The notes below the pieces were generated by a model, which was given only the letters and a program-made list of their open reading frames with translations, had not been told where the DNA came from and ran no database searches. A DNA stretch of 64,000 nucleotides from Begonia masoniana (taxonomy: Eukaryota; Streptophyta; Magnoliopsida; Cucurbitales; Begoniaceae), in NCBI GenBank assembly GCA_022432975.1, contig CM039503.1, forward strand, positions 43,477,869-43,541,868, in the 5' to 3' direction. Shown in pieces: positions 47,831 through 61,917 of the stretch. The stretch's first letter is position 1; each line of letters starts with the position of its first letter. Both the position numbers and the translations under genes were made by a program.

Positions 47831-48895
47831 ATGGCGACCCTCTCTGGCACCGTGGTGAGCAACTCCTTCGTCAGAACACAGTCAATGACCACCCTGCACT
47901 CGGCTCGCAACATCAACCAGGCATTTTTCGGGCTGAAGTGCAGCCGGGGCATGTGAGTGAAGGCCATGGCTACCTACAAGGTGAAGTGGTGACTCTGGAT
48001 GGACCCATCGAGTTCGACTGCCCAGATGACGTGTACATGCTAGACCATGCAGAGGAGCAGGGGATTGACCATCCCTACTCTTGCAGGGCTGGGTCCTGCT
48101 CTTCCTGCGCCGGCAAAGTGACTGCAGGGACGGTGGATCAGTCCGATGGTAGTTTTCTGGACGATGAGCAGATTGTAGAAGGGTGGGTGCTGACGTGCGT
48201 GGCCTATCCTCTGTCAGACGTGTTGATATTGACCCACAAGGAGGAGGAGCTCACTGTGGGGTCCCTCCTTAATGATGAGGGACCCACATGAAGAAAAATA
48301 GAGACATTAAGGTCTCCATTTGCTGCAAAAAGGGAGGGCGCCTAACCTCCATTTAATTCGAAGAAGAAAACTTCGCATTTTCTTCTTCAGATGGGTTTGT
48401 CATTTTATGACAAACCTTCCCTATAAATAGGAAGTTCTCAGACAATCAAGGCATCCGAAGCAAGAAGAAAATCAAGCTTCAGTGAAGAGGGAGAGAGAAA
48501 AGAGTGAGGATTTTTGGAGGGAGATAAAAGAAAGGTGTGAGAGAAAAAATAGGTATGATGCTTTTGTGCACAGTGAGAATTCTAAGAGTGGTGATTTCTC
48601 TTAGTGAATATTTTCTAGGAAATTCGATATCTAGAAAAATATTGTAAATCCTATTTTTCATAGTGAGATCTTTCTGAACTCGGTCCCCGTGGTTTTTTCC
48701 CGATTTAGGTTTCCACGTAAAATTCTCGGTGTTCATATTTCTCTTACTTCTTGACCGTTATAATTTTACGGTAGTGGAAAAATATTCCTAGTATTTTTCG
48801 GATCTCATCTGCTATCATTTCTCATATCGCTTATTTAAGTGGGGTTCCCGCCGGATTTCGTTGTTATTTTTTTTTTCTCAACACTCACGGCTTAA
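47831..48895 (+). pseudogene. FD: Chloroplast [2Fe-2S] ferredoxin, disrupted by nonsense, frameshift and solo LTR
   Basis: Photosynthetic plant-type ferredoxin, which carries electrons from photosystem I to FNR in the stroma. [19 protein letters not shown] begins a ~45-residue chloroplast transit peptide. The mature part follows ATYKVK and keeps all four cluster cysteines at mature positions 39, 44, 47 and 77 ([21 protein letters not shown]). Damage: TGA at 47,954-47,956 near the cleavage site; a 1-nt deletion just before 47,987 (after ATYKVK); a 629-bp LTR inserted after codon EEL. Across the LTR, CTC ACG GCT TAA restores the normal LTA end, with stop at 48,893-48,895. The usual LPYSC reads HPYSC. 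No introns, as in functional plant copies, so a retrocopy origin cannot be judged. Confidence 0.9.
48255..48883 (+). mobile_element. Solo LTR (629 bp) inside the ferredoxin pseudogene
   Basis: TGTGGGGTCCCTCC to TTCTCAACA, with 5-bp duplications CTCAC at 48,250-48,254 and 48,884-48,888. It begins with a hairpin (GTGGGGTCCCTC / GAGGGACCCACA) and has a TATA-like CTATAAATAGG near 48,421 and a 3' block 'cccgtggttttttcccgatttagg' common in Copia LTR ends. Family beyond 'probable Copia' is not determined. No internal region remains. Confidence 0.9.
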
Positions 48896-49400
48896 TTCTC
48901 TCTTCTTCCCAAGAAGTGACTTTTGGGTTTGAATTTGGTTTTTCAAGACTGCTTATGGCTTTTGGCTTTGCAGTGTTTGTGTGTTACGATTGAGTATGTG
49001 GATGTTTCCTTGTTAGCATTATTAGTCAATCAAATATTGTGAGGTTAAAATTAAAGAAATTGAAATTGGGTTTGTTCAAATGAAGATGATTGGTTAGTAC
49101 GCGTGGATTTTCTTTAAAAATAACGTTTATTCTCTTCTTCTTTAAATAGTTATAATTAATTGCATCAAGTGAATATTTGAAGAAGAGAATAAACGTAGGA
49201 TCATGCTATTTTTATACTTTAATTTATATTAAGATGGAATATATATTTTAATTATTACGTAAATTAATAATAAACATTAATTTTCATTTCTGAACCCAAA
49301 AAAACTCAGGCCGGTTCAGCTGCCCCTATTTATACTTTCTCCTCTACTCTCACCATCTTCATTTTCTCCTTTCTCTATTCGATCTTCATACGGAAACACT
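48896..49400. other. Ferredoxin 3' flank and spacer
   Basis: 48,896-49,040 is T/G-rich and looks like a plant 3' UTR, ending in AT-rich sequence. 49,110-49,200 contains the inverted pair TAACGTTTATTCTCTTCTTC / GAAGAAGAGAATAAACGTA around an A/T loop. No gene. Confidence 0.5.
49123..49197. repeat. Short inverted repeat
   Basis: ACGTTTATTCTCTTCTTC at about 49,123 pairs with GAAGAAGAGAATAAACGT at about 49,180, separated by ~38 nt. It may be a MITE end pair or a simple hairpin; no duplication was identified. Confidence 0.6.
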
Positions 49401-49407
49401 AACATTG

Positions 49408-49737
49408 ATGATGATAAAAGGCTACGACTATAACCACTGGCTCATTACCATGGATTTCCCCAAGGACCCCAAGCCTACTCCGGAACAGATGGTGCAGACT
49501 TATGAAGAAACCTGCGCCAAAGGCTTGAACATCAGGTTCTCTCTCTTATTCTTCACATTCTCATCTGATTCTATTACTTCTGTGGCCACACTATCTAATT
49601 TTGTGTTCCCCTTATTTCGTTTAATTTCAACTCATGCAATCTCGAAGAAGCAAAGAAAAGAAGGTACGCATGTAGCATAACTACTTATCAGGGTTTTCAA
49701 GCTATAATGAATGAAGAAGAGTCTGAAAAGTTTCGCG
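49408..49737 (+). pseudogene. MORF/DAG-family organelle RNA-editing factor fragment
   Basis: Exon-like 49,408-49,535 encodes KGYDYNHWLITMDFPKDPKP and TPEQMVQTYEETCAKGLNI, ending at a GT donor. A second exon-like block 49,644-49,737 encodes EEAKKRRYACSITTYQGFQA then MNEEESEKFRG, again ending at GGT. Both match the conserved MORF (RIP/DAG-like) domain, whose members act in chloroplast or mitochondrial C-to-U RNA editing. The pattern resembles MORF1-type members. The ~108-nt spacer has a donor but no clear AG acceptor. The transit peptide and the final 'LPGV.FVLPDSY' exon are missing. It is a gene fragment or truncated pseudogene. Confidence 0.8.
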
Positions 49738-50144
49738 GTACTTGTTTATGGCCCACAATATTTCTTTCAATTGAATGTTCATCACCCAATTGACTTTTTG
49801 TTTCTTTTAACTGATTAATAGGCTTATAGGAACCCTGTAATCAAAGAAATTCTTCGGACCAATCACAATATCACAAAAAAAATTCCAATACTTAATAACC
49901 AGGTTCGTAACAGTGAAGGAAATTCGAGAGCTCTTCTCTCCTACTCCTCAGGTTCTCCCCTCTCTCTCCTCCACCCCTTCCTTAGGTATAACTTCTCCTA
50001 ACAGAATTTCACCGTTTACTACCTCCCCTTACGAAGAAAGAAATCTATATAATTAAAACATAAAACGTAATATAAAACTTATAAAACGTAGCTATTCCGT
50101 TTTGTGGTTACGTTTCCTCCTTGAATAGGTGAATTAAAGTGGTA

Positions 50145-52228
50145 GATTTCTATCAATACCTGCCATCCAAACTTTTACCTTGCCCTCAAAGTTGAATGCG
50201 GGAAATTGAGCTGTAATGGCATCAAAGAACTCTCACGTAGCCTCCTCCATTGGTTGCCCTTGCCACTGAATAAGGACCTTGCCGCAAGCTTGAATACCGT
50301 TAGTACTGGGCCGTGCATTCAGCACCCTTTCTAGTGTCACTTGAAGCTCTATGTCTTCTAATAAGGTGGTAGGTAATTGTGTAGATAGTGGTTGGTTACC
50401 AATCGGTCGGCGTAGTTGAGACACATGAAACACATTATGGATGTTGGAAGTCTCTGGTAGTTGTAATTTATATGCCACTTGTCCCACCTTTGCTATTATT
50501 TGATAAGGCCCATAAAAACGAGGACTAAGTGTCTCATTTTGTTTCTTTGTCAATGAGTGTTGCCGATATGGTTGTAATTTCACAACACCCAGTCACCCTA
50601 GGTAAAATGTACGTCTCGTCGTTTTCCATTGGCTACCTCCTTCATACGAGCTTGGGCGCTAGACAGATGAGCTTGTAACTCGGTGATAATAGCGTCTCGT
50701 GCATGTAAGAAGTCCTCTAGTCCACTGAGTTCCCTGTGCCCACTCGAATTAAAGGTGGTGGTTCTCGACTGTAAACGGCTTTGAACGGAGATATTTGAAT
50801 AGCTGTATGAAAAGAAAAATTATACCAAAACTCAGCTCATGCAAGCCACTAAACCCACGACTTATGTTTGTCTGATGTAAAACAGCGTAAATAAGTCTCC
50901 AAGAAACAATTCACCACCTCTGTCTGCCCGTTTGTCTGAGGGTGACAGGCAGAACTATGCTTCAACACCGTGCCTTAAAATTTTAAGAGTTCCTTCAAAA
51001 AAATGCTTAAGAAAGCCTTGTCACGGTCACTGATAATCGATCGTGGGAAGCCATGTAACGAACCACTTCTCTGATGAATACCCTTGCTACTGATTGAGTC
51101 GTAAAGGGATGCTTAAGTGGCATAAAGTGTGCATACTTACTCAACCGAGGACAACCTTCAATGAAATCCATGGAAACATCTTCCCAAATTAAAATCGGAA
51201 TCGGTAGGGGTTGAAGAAGCCCACCTAGGAATAAAGCTTGATACTTGTTACATTGGCATATATCACAAGCCACCACAAACTGCTTCAAACGGTTACGCAT
51301 CCCCGTCCAAAGAACTCTGCTGCGATTCTTTGGAATGTTTTAAACCCTCCCGAGTGCCCCTACTGCTGACCATGGAATTCTTGGAGCAACAACAGAATCA
51401 AGCTGAGTTTGGAGCTAACACAAGTCGCCCCTTATAATATAATCGCCCGTTCTACGAGGAGTATCCTAGTGGGGCGTCTGTATGCTGCTGAAGCCGAGAT
51501 AGGATGGTCAATAAATCCTTGTCAGCCAAAACTTCATCCTGAATATCCTTCCATGGCACAAGTGTTGTGAAGGACACAACAGCGAGTGTGGCCATCGTTG
51601 GTCGACGAGATAAGGCATCAGCCGCCTTGTTTTCTACCCCAACCAGATACTGAATCTCAAAATCATATCTCATGATTTTCGTAAGCCACTTTTGATCTTT
51701 TGAACTCACCAACCGTTGCTCCAACAAGTATTTGAGACTACACTAATCAGTGCAAACAATAAAATGACGCCCCCAGTAAATATGGTCGCCATTTGGTGAT
51801 TGACAATACAATGGCTCGTAGTTCCCGCTCATAAATCAATTCCAACTGAGCACACTGAGATAATGCTTGGCTGAAAAAAGCAATTACACGCCCACCTTGC
51901 ATGAAAACCACCCCCTATGCCATTGCTAGATGCATCTGTCTCCAACACAAATGTTTTAGAAAAATTCGGTAATGCCAACACAAGTACGGTGGTCATTGCC
52001 ACTTTAAGTTAACGGAGGCTGCTTTAGCCTCCTCCGACCAGAGAAAAGCATCCTTCTTAAGGAAGGAAGTTAGTGGGGCCGCAAATTACCATACCCCGAA
52101 AAAAATCATCGGTAATAACCGGTGAGTCCCAAAAAAATTCCTTTAACTCCTTTAAATCGCGCAGTGGAGGCCAAGATAACATGGACTCAACCTTGGAATG
52201 TATCAACTGCTACTCCCTCAGCTGAGAT
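50145..52228 (-). pseudogene. Reina-like pol: RNase H, integrase, chromodomain part
   Basis: After the RT end (YLGHNIS|AEGVAVD) come RNase H (ETDASSNGIGG, YDFEIQYLVGVENKAADALS) and integrase (CDICQCNKYQ, PIPILIWEDVSMDFIEG). Then follow the GPF/chromodomain tail (SPRFYGPYQIIAKVGQVAYKL, shortened here, HNVFHVSQLRR, VLIQWQGQPMEEAT) and a final QFPAFNFEGKV region. The conserved Trp after EEAT is replaced by TGA. Stops and shifts are frequent, and the integrase catalytic centre is poorly preserved between segments. It is an old, inactive copy. Confidence 0.8.
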
Positions 52229-55689
<3,461 letters not shown>

Positions 55690-55694
55690 GAGAT

Positions 55695-56129
55695 GTTATG
55701 CCCCAAGTACTTCAACTGCAGTTGAGCGAAGAAGCATTTAGAGTGGTTAGCATATAACTTATGCTCTCTCAAAAACGTAAGGATGGTATCCAGATTGGAC
55801 AAGTGCTGCTGGAAATCCGTGTTGTATATCAATATATCATCAAAAAATACCAACATAAAACGCAACAAAAAAGGCTTAAACATTTGGTTCATAAGAGCTT
55901 GGAATGTCGAAGGGGAATTGGAAAGCCAAAACGGCATGACCAAAAATTCATAATGGCCCTCGTGTGTACGGAAAACCGCCTTTGGAACATCCTCGGGTCG
56001 TACCCGTATCAGGTGATAACTCGACTTTAAGTCTAACTTGGAGAAAATAGTAGCACCTGATAACTTATCTAGCAGCTCATCCACTTGGGGTATTGGAAAT
56101 TTATTCAGAATAGTGACTTTGTTTAGGGC
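55695..56129 (-). pseudogene. Reina-like pol: RT core
   Basis: [49 protein letters not shown] and KLYANHSKC through to YLGHNIS are the RT palm and thumb, with the FDD catalytic motif intact. The open frame runs to the B LTR, whose bases add a short false tail. Confidence 0.85.
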
Positions 56130-56134
56130 CCGGT

Positions 56135-58406
56135 TGTAACACCCGGATTCTATTAACCGATTTACCTTTTTTATTTTTTTTAGAATGCTTTAAAATTTAA
56201 ATTTGGGTGATTTAGTGATTAGGTTAATAAGTGAATGAGTAAGGACAAAATGGTAAATTACAATTTATTGTGGATAACGTATTTAAGAGAGGGTTTAATG
56301 AGGTTTAGCCCCCACTGTCCCCTCATTTTTCCTTTCTCGATATTCAGCTCAAGCTCACTAGAGCTCCAGACGATTTTCCCTCCGACTTCTCCAGTGATTT
56401 CTCCGACTTAGGTGAGTTCCTTCATTTTCTTTATGACTCGACGATTAGATAGCAGAGGGAGTGCAATGTATGTATTTTTGAGAGTGTTGTGAATGTGCGT
56501 AGTTTCGGGTTTAGTGCAGAATCGGGAATGCACGAAGATCTGGGCTTCCAAATTAATTTCCTTAGACTCTTGGATAGTTTAGAATGAAGTATAACTAATA
56601 CACTGTCTACGGTTTTAGGTTTGAGCAAACTCGAAGTGGTAAGCAACCAAACAATTTCCAGGAATCCAGGTAAGTAAAGTATGCATGTGCCTTCGGGCCT
56701 ATATCACAAAACATAGGATTATGCATTGTGCGAATGAGTTTGTATGACATGCATCATGTTTTTATGAAAGATTACAAAAAATGAATTTTCATGTAATAAA
56801 TAGTAAGGCATGAACCGAATGTGACAGATTAGCTATTAAGGGAATTCATCCGCCCCTTAATCGAGTAGAGGATATATAACATTGGGAGAATTGATCCCAC
56901 TCGCAAGGGAACTGAGGGATCAGAATAGCTATTAAGGGAATTCATCCGCCCCTTAATTGAGTAGAGGATGTATAACATTGGGAGAACTGATCCCACTCCC
57001 CAGGGAACTGGGGGATCAGATCAGTAAACGAGCGAATGTACAACTGAGATGAGAAAGTAGAAACTGCATGTCTAGGTTTTATGTTTCAGCATATCATTTC
57101 ATTATTGCTTTTCTTGCTTAGCATTAGGCTAATAGATGAGTTTTGTGATGTAGGTGCTGAGGTTACTGCAGGTGATTTCCCTAAGTTCACAAACGCATAG
57201 ATGATGTTGGGGGAGCGCATTCAGGCCACGACTTGGTAAACTGATGAGGCGGTTTAACCAGTGTTTTGTACATGTGCATTGTAGTGAAAAACTGGATAGC
57301 TGAGTTGTGTTTGAGTTTCGCTGACAGAACTAACTTTTAATGTCTTGATCTTAGGTTTGAAAACTCTCTGGTTCAGTCGAAAATGTTTTCACTTAAGTAT
57401 GTTGAGTCTTATGACAGTAATAGTTTTCAATGTTTTGAAACACATTTTGAAATCTTCTGATAATAGTACCTTGCTGATTTAGCATTGGTTTTTACTGGAT
57501 TTGAGTGATGTAGGGATTGGAGTCGTTTCCAAAAGGTTTCATTGAAGCGAATAAGTCCCTTTGTAGTAGAGTTGTTTTTGTATAGAGTATGAATTGTGGA
57601 AAAATTGCTCTGTTTTCTACCGACAGTGGTAGTCTATCGGTAGAAGACATCGTTTTCTATCGGTAGAAGATGGTTGTTTTTCTACCAGTAGGAGTAGCGT
57701 GTTAAATCTATCGGATGGTGTAGTTTATTTTATCGGTAGAAAGTTTAAACTTTTGTCGTTTAGCGATCGGTGGATGTCGAGTGCTATAGTTATCGGAAGA
57801 TGTAGGAAATGATTTTGTCGTTTAGTGATCGGTGGACATTGTGTATTATGTCTATCGGAAGATGCGGGAAGACTTTTGTCATTTAGTGACCGGTCAATGT
57901 ATTCTGTTTGTTTTGTTTTGTGAGTAAAGTCTTTTGTCGTCTTATGGTCGGCAGAGGCTGGATGAATGAATCATCCGGCTGACGTCAACGGTAGATGCAA
58001 GTAGCAAAACTCGTCGTTTGCGATCGACAGAAGTTGGAGGATTAATTCATCCGGTTGACGTCATCGGTGGAAGACTTCTGTTTGCTTTTGCTTTTTCGTT
58101 GACTTAGTTCAGCGACAGATGAATTTGACTTTTGCAACTTTCAAAGTATTTCGCGATTTAAACCTTTATTTCTTTTGGCTGAAAGTTCCCTAACGTCTCA
58201 ACTGATCATTCAAACATTGTTCTATAGTTTTGTTTAACTCTGTTTTTGTTCAAATGATTTCCGCTGCAAGTCTATAAACGTTTTGAGGTTTTAGAAAAAT
58301 GTCAAATTTAGACTTTCGAGTGAAATTTTAAATTTGGTCCAAAGTTTCTTAGTCAAGTTTGAGTTTATGAGTAACAAATTGGGTTCAGAAAACTCGGGGC
58401 GTTACA
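56135..58406 (+). mobile_element. A-type solo LTR (2,272 bp)
   Basis: TGTAACACCCGG to GGGGCGTTACA, with CCGGT duplications at 56,130-56,134 and 58,407-58,411. It is in sense orientation and shares with A2 the 96-bp repeat pair, the donor/acceptor and the ATCATCCGGCTGACGTCA units near the 3' end. Confidence 0.93.
56670..57153 (+). promoter_or_regulatory. Candidate 5'-leader intron in A solo LTR
   Basis: GGAATCCAG|GTAAGTAAAG at 56,670 and TTTTGTGATGTAG|GTG ending 57,153. The 484 nt between equal the A2 value exactly. CTTGCTTAGCATTAGGCTAA precedes the acceptor. Confidence 0.5.
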
Positions 58407-58411
58407 CCGGT

Positions 58412-59005
58412 AATCCACACAAAATCACCAACTCTCATCTTTCTTCTTAACTAGAATAACCGGGCTAGAGAAGGGACTACTACTCGGTTGAATAATGCCA
58501 GCCACAAGCATTTCCCCCACTAACTTCTCAATCTTGTCTTTTTGAATGTGGGGTATCAATAGGGTCTAACACACACTAGAGGTGTGCCATGGCGAGTATG
58601 ATCTGATGATCCAAAGCCCGTTGAGGGGGCAATCCTTGTGGCATAGCAAACAGATCCTGAAAGGTATATGATAAGGCCTCTATCTCTGGTGCAGGTTGGG
58701 AACATGGCTCGGCGGCCAGCCCGAAAAATTCTAACAACAAACCGTGTCTCCTAGCTCAAATTGCTTAACCAAGGATCGAAACGAAGTCAAAGATTTTGCC
58801 CAGACTAGGATCGCCCTGCAACAACACCTGCTTGCCATTCACCGAAAAGGACATAGTAAGAGCTCCCCACTTAATTCTCACTTCCTCCTAACCCTTTAAC
58901 CATTTGACAAAATTACATCAGCACTGCCAAATTCCAGAGGGAAAAAATTCTCTACCACCACAAAATTTGGAAAAAATATGGGCAGGGCTCGACAAATACC
59001 TATAC
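58412..59005 (-). pseudogene. Reina-like pol: protease end and RT N-terminus
   Basis: On the minus strand: IGICRALPIFFPNFVVVENF, FPLEFGSADVIL (the protease-like end), LLQGDPSLGKIF, then LPPQRALDHQI and a degraded [15 protein letters not shown]. The pieces occur in the usual order with several stops. The next residues (RALNKVTI) lie across the A solo LTR. Confidence 0.75.
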
Positions 59006-59019
59006 TGCAAACATATAAG

Positions 59020-60321
59020 TGTGTATTTTGCACACTTATTCGTACTTTTCATTCTTGTTTCGATTAGTTTTTCCTTGAGCGTTTGAGCTTATTTGATGTT
59101 GTTAGTGAGATTGTGCAGGTGAGTTGAGTTTTAACAGGTAATGGCAAAATTTTGTTCGAAATAGGAAATAAAGAAACAAAAGGAAGAAAAGAAGAAAAAG
59201 CCAATCACGATCGATCGGAATCATACCATGATCTATTGTGATGCACAAAATTAACAAAGAAAGATTCCAGAGACGGCCCGATCGATCCGGTGTTGTACCA
59301 CGATCGATCGGGATCATACCGCGATTGATCGTGATTGCAGGAAATATTAAATTTCAATTTTTCAACTTATTGATCGGGTCAATCTCGGCCGTTGATTGAT
59401 GGACCGCTGCCCTAATTCGAGCAAAGATAAAAGTCTGAAGAGGAGGCAAGAAAAATATATAGCGAAACGGAGAGAAAAACCCGACGGAGACATCGGAGGC
59501 TGGATCGAAGCAAATGGCGAGGATCGGAGGAACGTGGCAGCAATTTCCTAGTTTTTGTTTCTTCTTTTTTCTTCTAGCATGAACTATTTTATTTTCTCTG
59601 TAGTTTTCTTTAATTTTATCATGAACTAAGTTTTCTGTTCTAGGGTTTCGACGTAACTTTGTTATGAATATTTATTTTCTTAATTCAAGTTTTTAGTTTT
59701 CTATTTCTTTTCTGTGTTGAGTAATCTATTCTAAACTTAATGCTTAGGTTTGCTTGATCACCAAAACTAAGAATTTTAAGGTTAATTCGAGATGCGAGAG
59801 CGGAGAATTTAACCGTGCATTGAATATCTTGCCTTAAAAAGTACCCTAGACTAGAGATAGTTAGGGCGTTTGAGTGGTAATTCAATTTCTTGCTCTTAAT
59901 GCATTCAATTGATTGTAAGGTTACAGACCGAGAGGTAATAACACATCAATTGAGTAAGTTTATTAATACTCGAGAGAGTTTAATAAACAACATAGTGAAA
60001 TAACTATCAACACGAAGGAATATGAATTAATTACTTGAATTAGGTTTACTAAATAGGATTAGCTAAGTGAAATCGGAACCCTGGAAATTTTCTCATCACA
60101 TAATCTTAACTTTTTACATTCGAATCTATTTTTTAAATTGTTTGATTTAATTTATTTGAATTAATTTAGTTTAAAATCATCAAACATATTGTTCTTCAAA
60201 TTAAGCTGAAAATTAGATATTCAATCCTTAACATAATTATTTCTCGTGGGACCGACACTCGTGCTTGCACACACTCTACTATTTTTGCGACACGTGCACT
60301 TGCGTGTAATTTTTCGCAACA
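59020..60321 (+). mobile_element. 5' LTR of Athila element (start approximate)
   Basis: The end is fixed by ...TTTTTCGCAACA at 60,321, followed by the Athila-type PBS. The start is inferred near TGTGTATTTTGCACAC (59,020), just after Reina homology stops. It contains CGATCGATCGG palindromes at 59,205-59,330. No duplication could be confirmed. Confidence 0.7.
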
Positions 60322-60327
60322 ATTTTT

Positions 60328-60344
60328 TGGCGCCGTTGCCGGAG
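60328..60344 (+). other. Primer binding site of Athila element (tRNA-Asp type)
   Basis: TGGCGCCGTTGCCGGAG, near the diagnostic Athila/Tat site TGGCGCCGTTGCCGGGG, six bases after the LTR. Confidence 0.9.
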
Positions 60345-61466
60345 AATTTAGTTTTGTTATTAATTAATTATTTGATTTTAGTTTATATTTGAATTTTCTT
60401 TTGCTGCTAGGCTTAAATCGCATTATTTGCACATTGCAGGTGCATGCGAAAACTAGGTACTGCAAACCTAATCCCTATCGACCCTGAAATTGAACGAACC
60501 TGCCGTAGAAATCGAAGGGAAACAAAATAAGCAATTATGGCGGATAATCAAAATGCTAATTTTCAACAGAATATCGAGATTGAGGGAGTCGGGAGACGAA
60601 CATTGCTCGATTATGTTATGCCATCCATGGACGGGGTTCAATCAGCAATTCAAAAACCTGCTATCACGTGCAACAATTTTGAAATTAAGCCGGGAACAAT
60701 ACAAATGATTCAACAGTATCAATTTTGTGGTCTGCCAAACGAGGACCCTAAGGATCATATTGCTAGCTTCGTCGAGGTCTGTGATACTTTTAAATACCAT
60801 AATGTCTCTGATGATGCTGTCAAGCTCAGATTATTCCCCTTCACACTAAGAGATCGCGCGAAGAACTGGTTAAACTCCTTACCCCCAGATTCAATTATAA
60901 CGTGGAATGAATTAGTTCAGAAATTTCTATCTAAATTCTTTCCCTTTGAAAAGATGGCAAAACTTCCACAACGAGATCACCAATTTTATTCAATTCGATG
61001 GTGAGAAAGTTTATGAAGCATGGGGCCGATTCAAGGAGCTTTTAAGAAGATGCCCCAACATGGTCTACCACAATGGATGCAAATACAGACATTCTTCATC
61101 GGCTTATCAGTTTCTACACAGACTCTTGTCAACTCAGCAGCGGGTGGATCATTACTACAAAAGACGAAAGTGGAGGCATTCAACCTGTTAGAGGAGTTAT
61201 CCCTCAATAATGATCAGTGCCCGGTTGAATGTCAGATTTTGAGGAAGCAACCAAATACCCCAGAAATGGATGGGATAAAAGCATTGACTACACAAATTGG
61301 ATCCCTCACTCGGCACTTCCAAGGTAATCAAGCTCCAGCTAATGCAATTCATTCCCCGATCATACAATGTCAATGGTGCCAAGGACCTCATGCTAGTGAA
61401 AACTGTCAGCAAGGGAACCAAATGGCTAGTAGTTCATCTGAATAGGCCCAATATGTGGGAAATTAT

Positions 61467-61900
61467 TGTAACAACCCGGCCCACGTACATCGAGGGTTTA
61501 CACCGAGCTGTGCGGCCCACGTACATCGAGGGTTTACACCGCCACATGGCAGCCACACAGGCCCATCACGTGTACTCACAGAACTTTCCCCTCCCTGTAG
61601 GTTATTTTTGCCTTCCTCCCCACTCGAACCCAAGACCTCAGGGTTAAGTACCTGGGCTACAAGTGAGGAGTACCACTTGAGCTAGTAGCTCAAGTGGTAC
61701 TCCTCACTTGTAGCCCAGGTACTTAACCTTGAGGTCTTGGGTTCGAGGGGGAGGAAGGCAAAAATAACCTACAGGGAGGGGAAGTTTCTGTGAGTACACG
61801 TGGTGGGCTGTGTGGCTGCCACGTGGCGGTGTAAACCCTCGATGTACGTGGGCCGCACAGCTCGGTGTAACCCTCGATGTACGTGGGCCGGGTTGTTACA
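61467..61900. repeat. Unit 1: 434-bp near-perfect palindrome
   Basis: Arms fold back about TTGAGCT-AGT-AGCTCAA (centre 61,685). Within each arm two GGCCCACGTACATCGAGGG blocks occur ~45 bp apart. The tRNA-like core is present twice, head to head. Confidence 0.88.
61686..61748 (+). other. tRNA-like Pol III boxes (unit 1, right half)
   Basis: A-box-like TAGCTCAAGTGG at 61,686-61,697 and B-box-like GGTTCGAGG at 61,740-61,748. They resemble tRNA TRGYNNARNGG and GGTTCGANTCC. An inverted copy runs from 61,684 to about 61,622. Confidence 0.55.
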
Positions 61901-61917
61901 ATAAAAGGCGCCTTTAT

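Noticed and set aside
48400..48480. Endogenous pararetrovirus promoter (TATA with short spacer)
   Set aside because: It is inside a 629-bp segment with TG...CA ends and 5-bp CTCAC duplications, so an LTR explains it.
61686..61748. A true tRNA gene
   Set aside because: A- and B-box-like words are present, but there is no cloverleaf with paired acceptor and anticodon stems; at best tRNA-derived.
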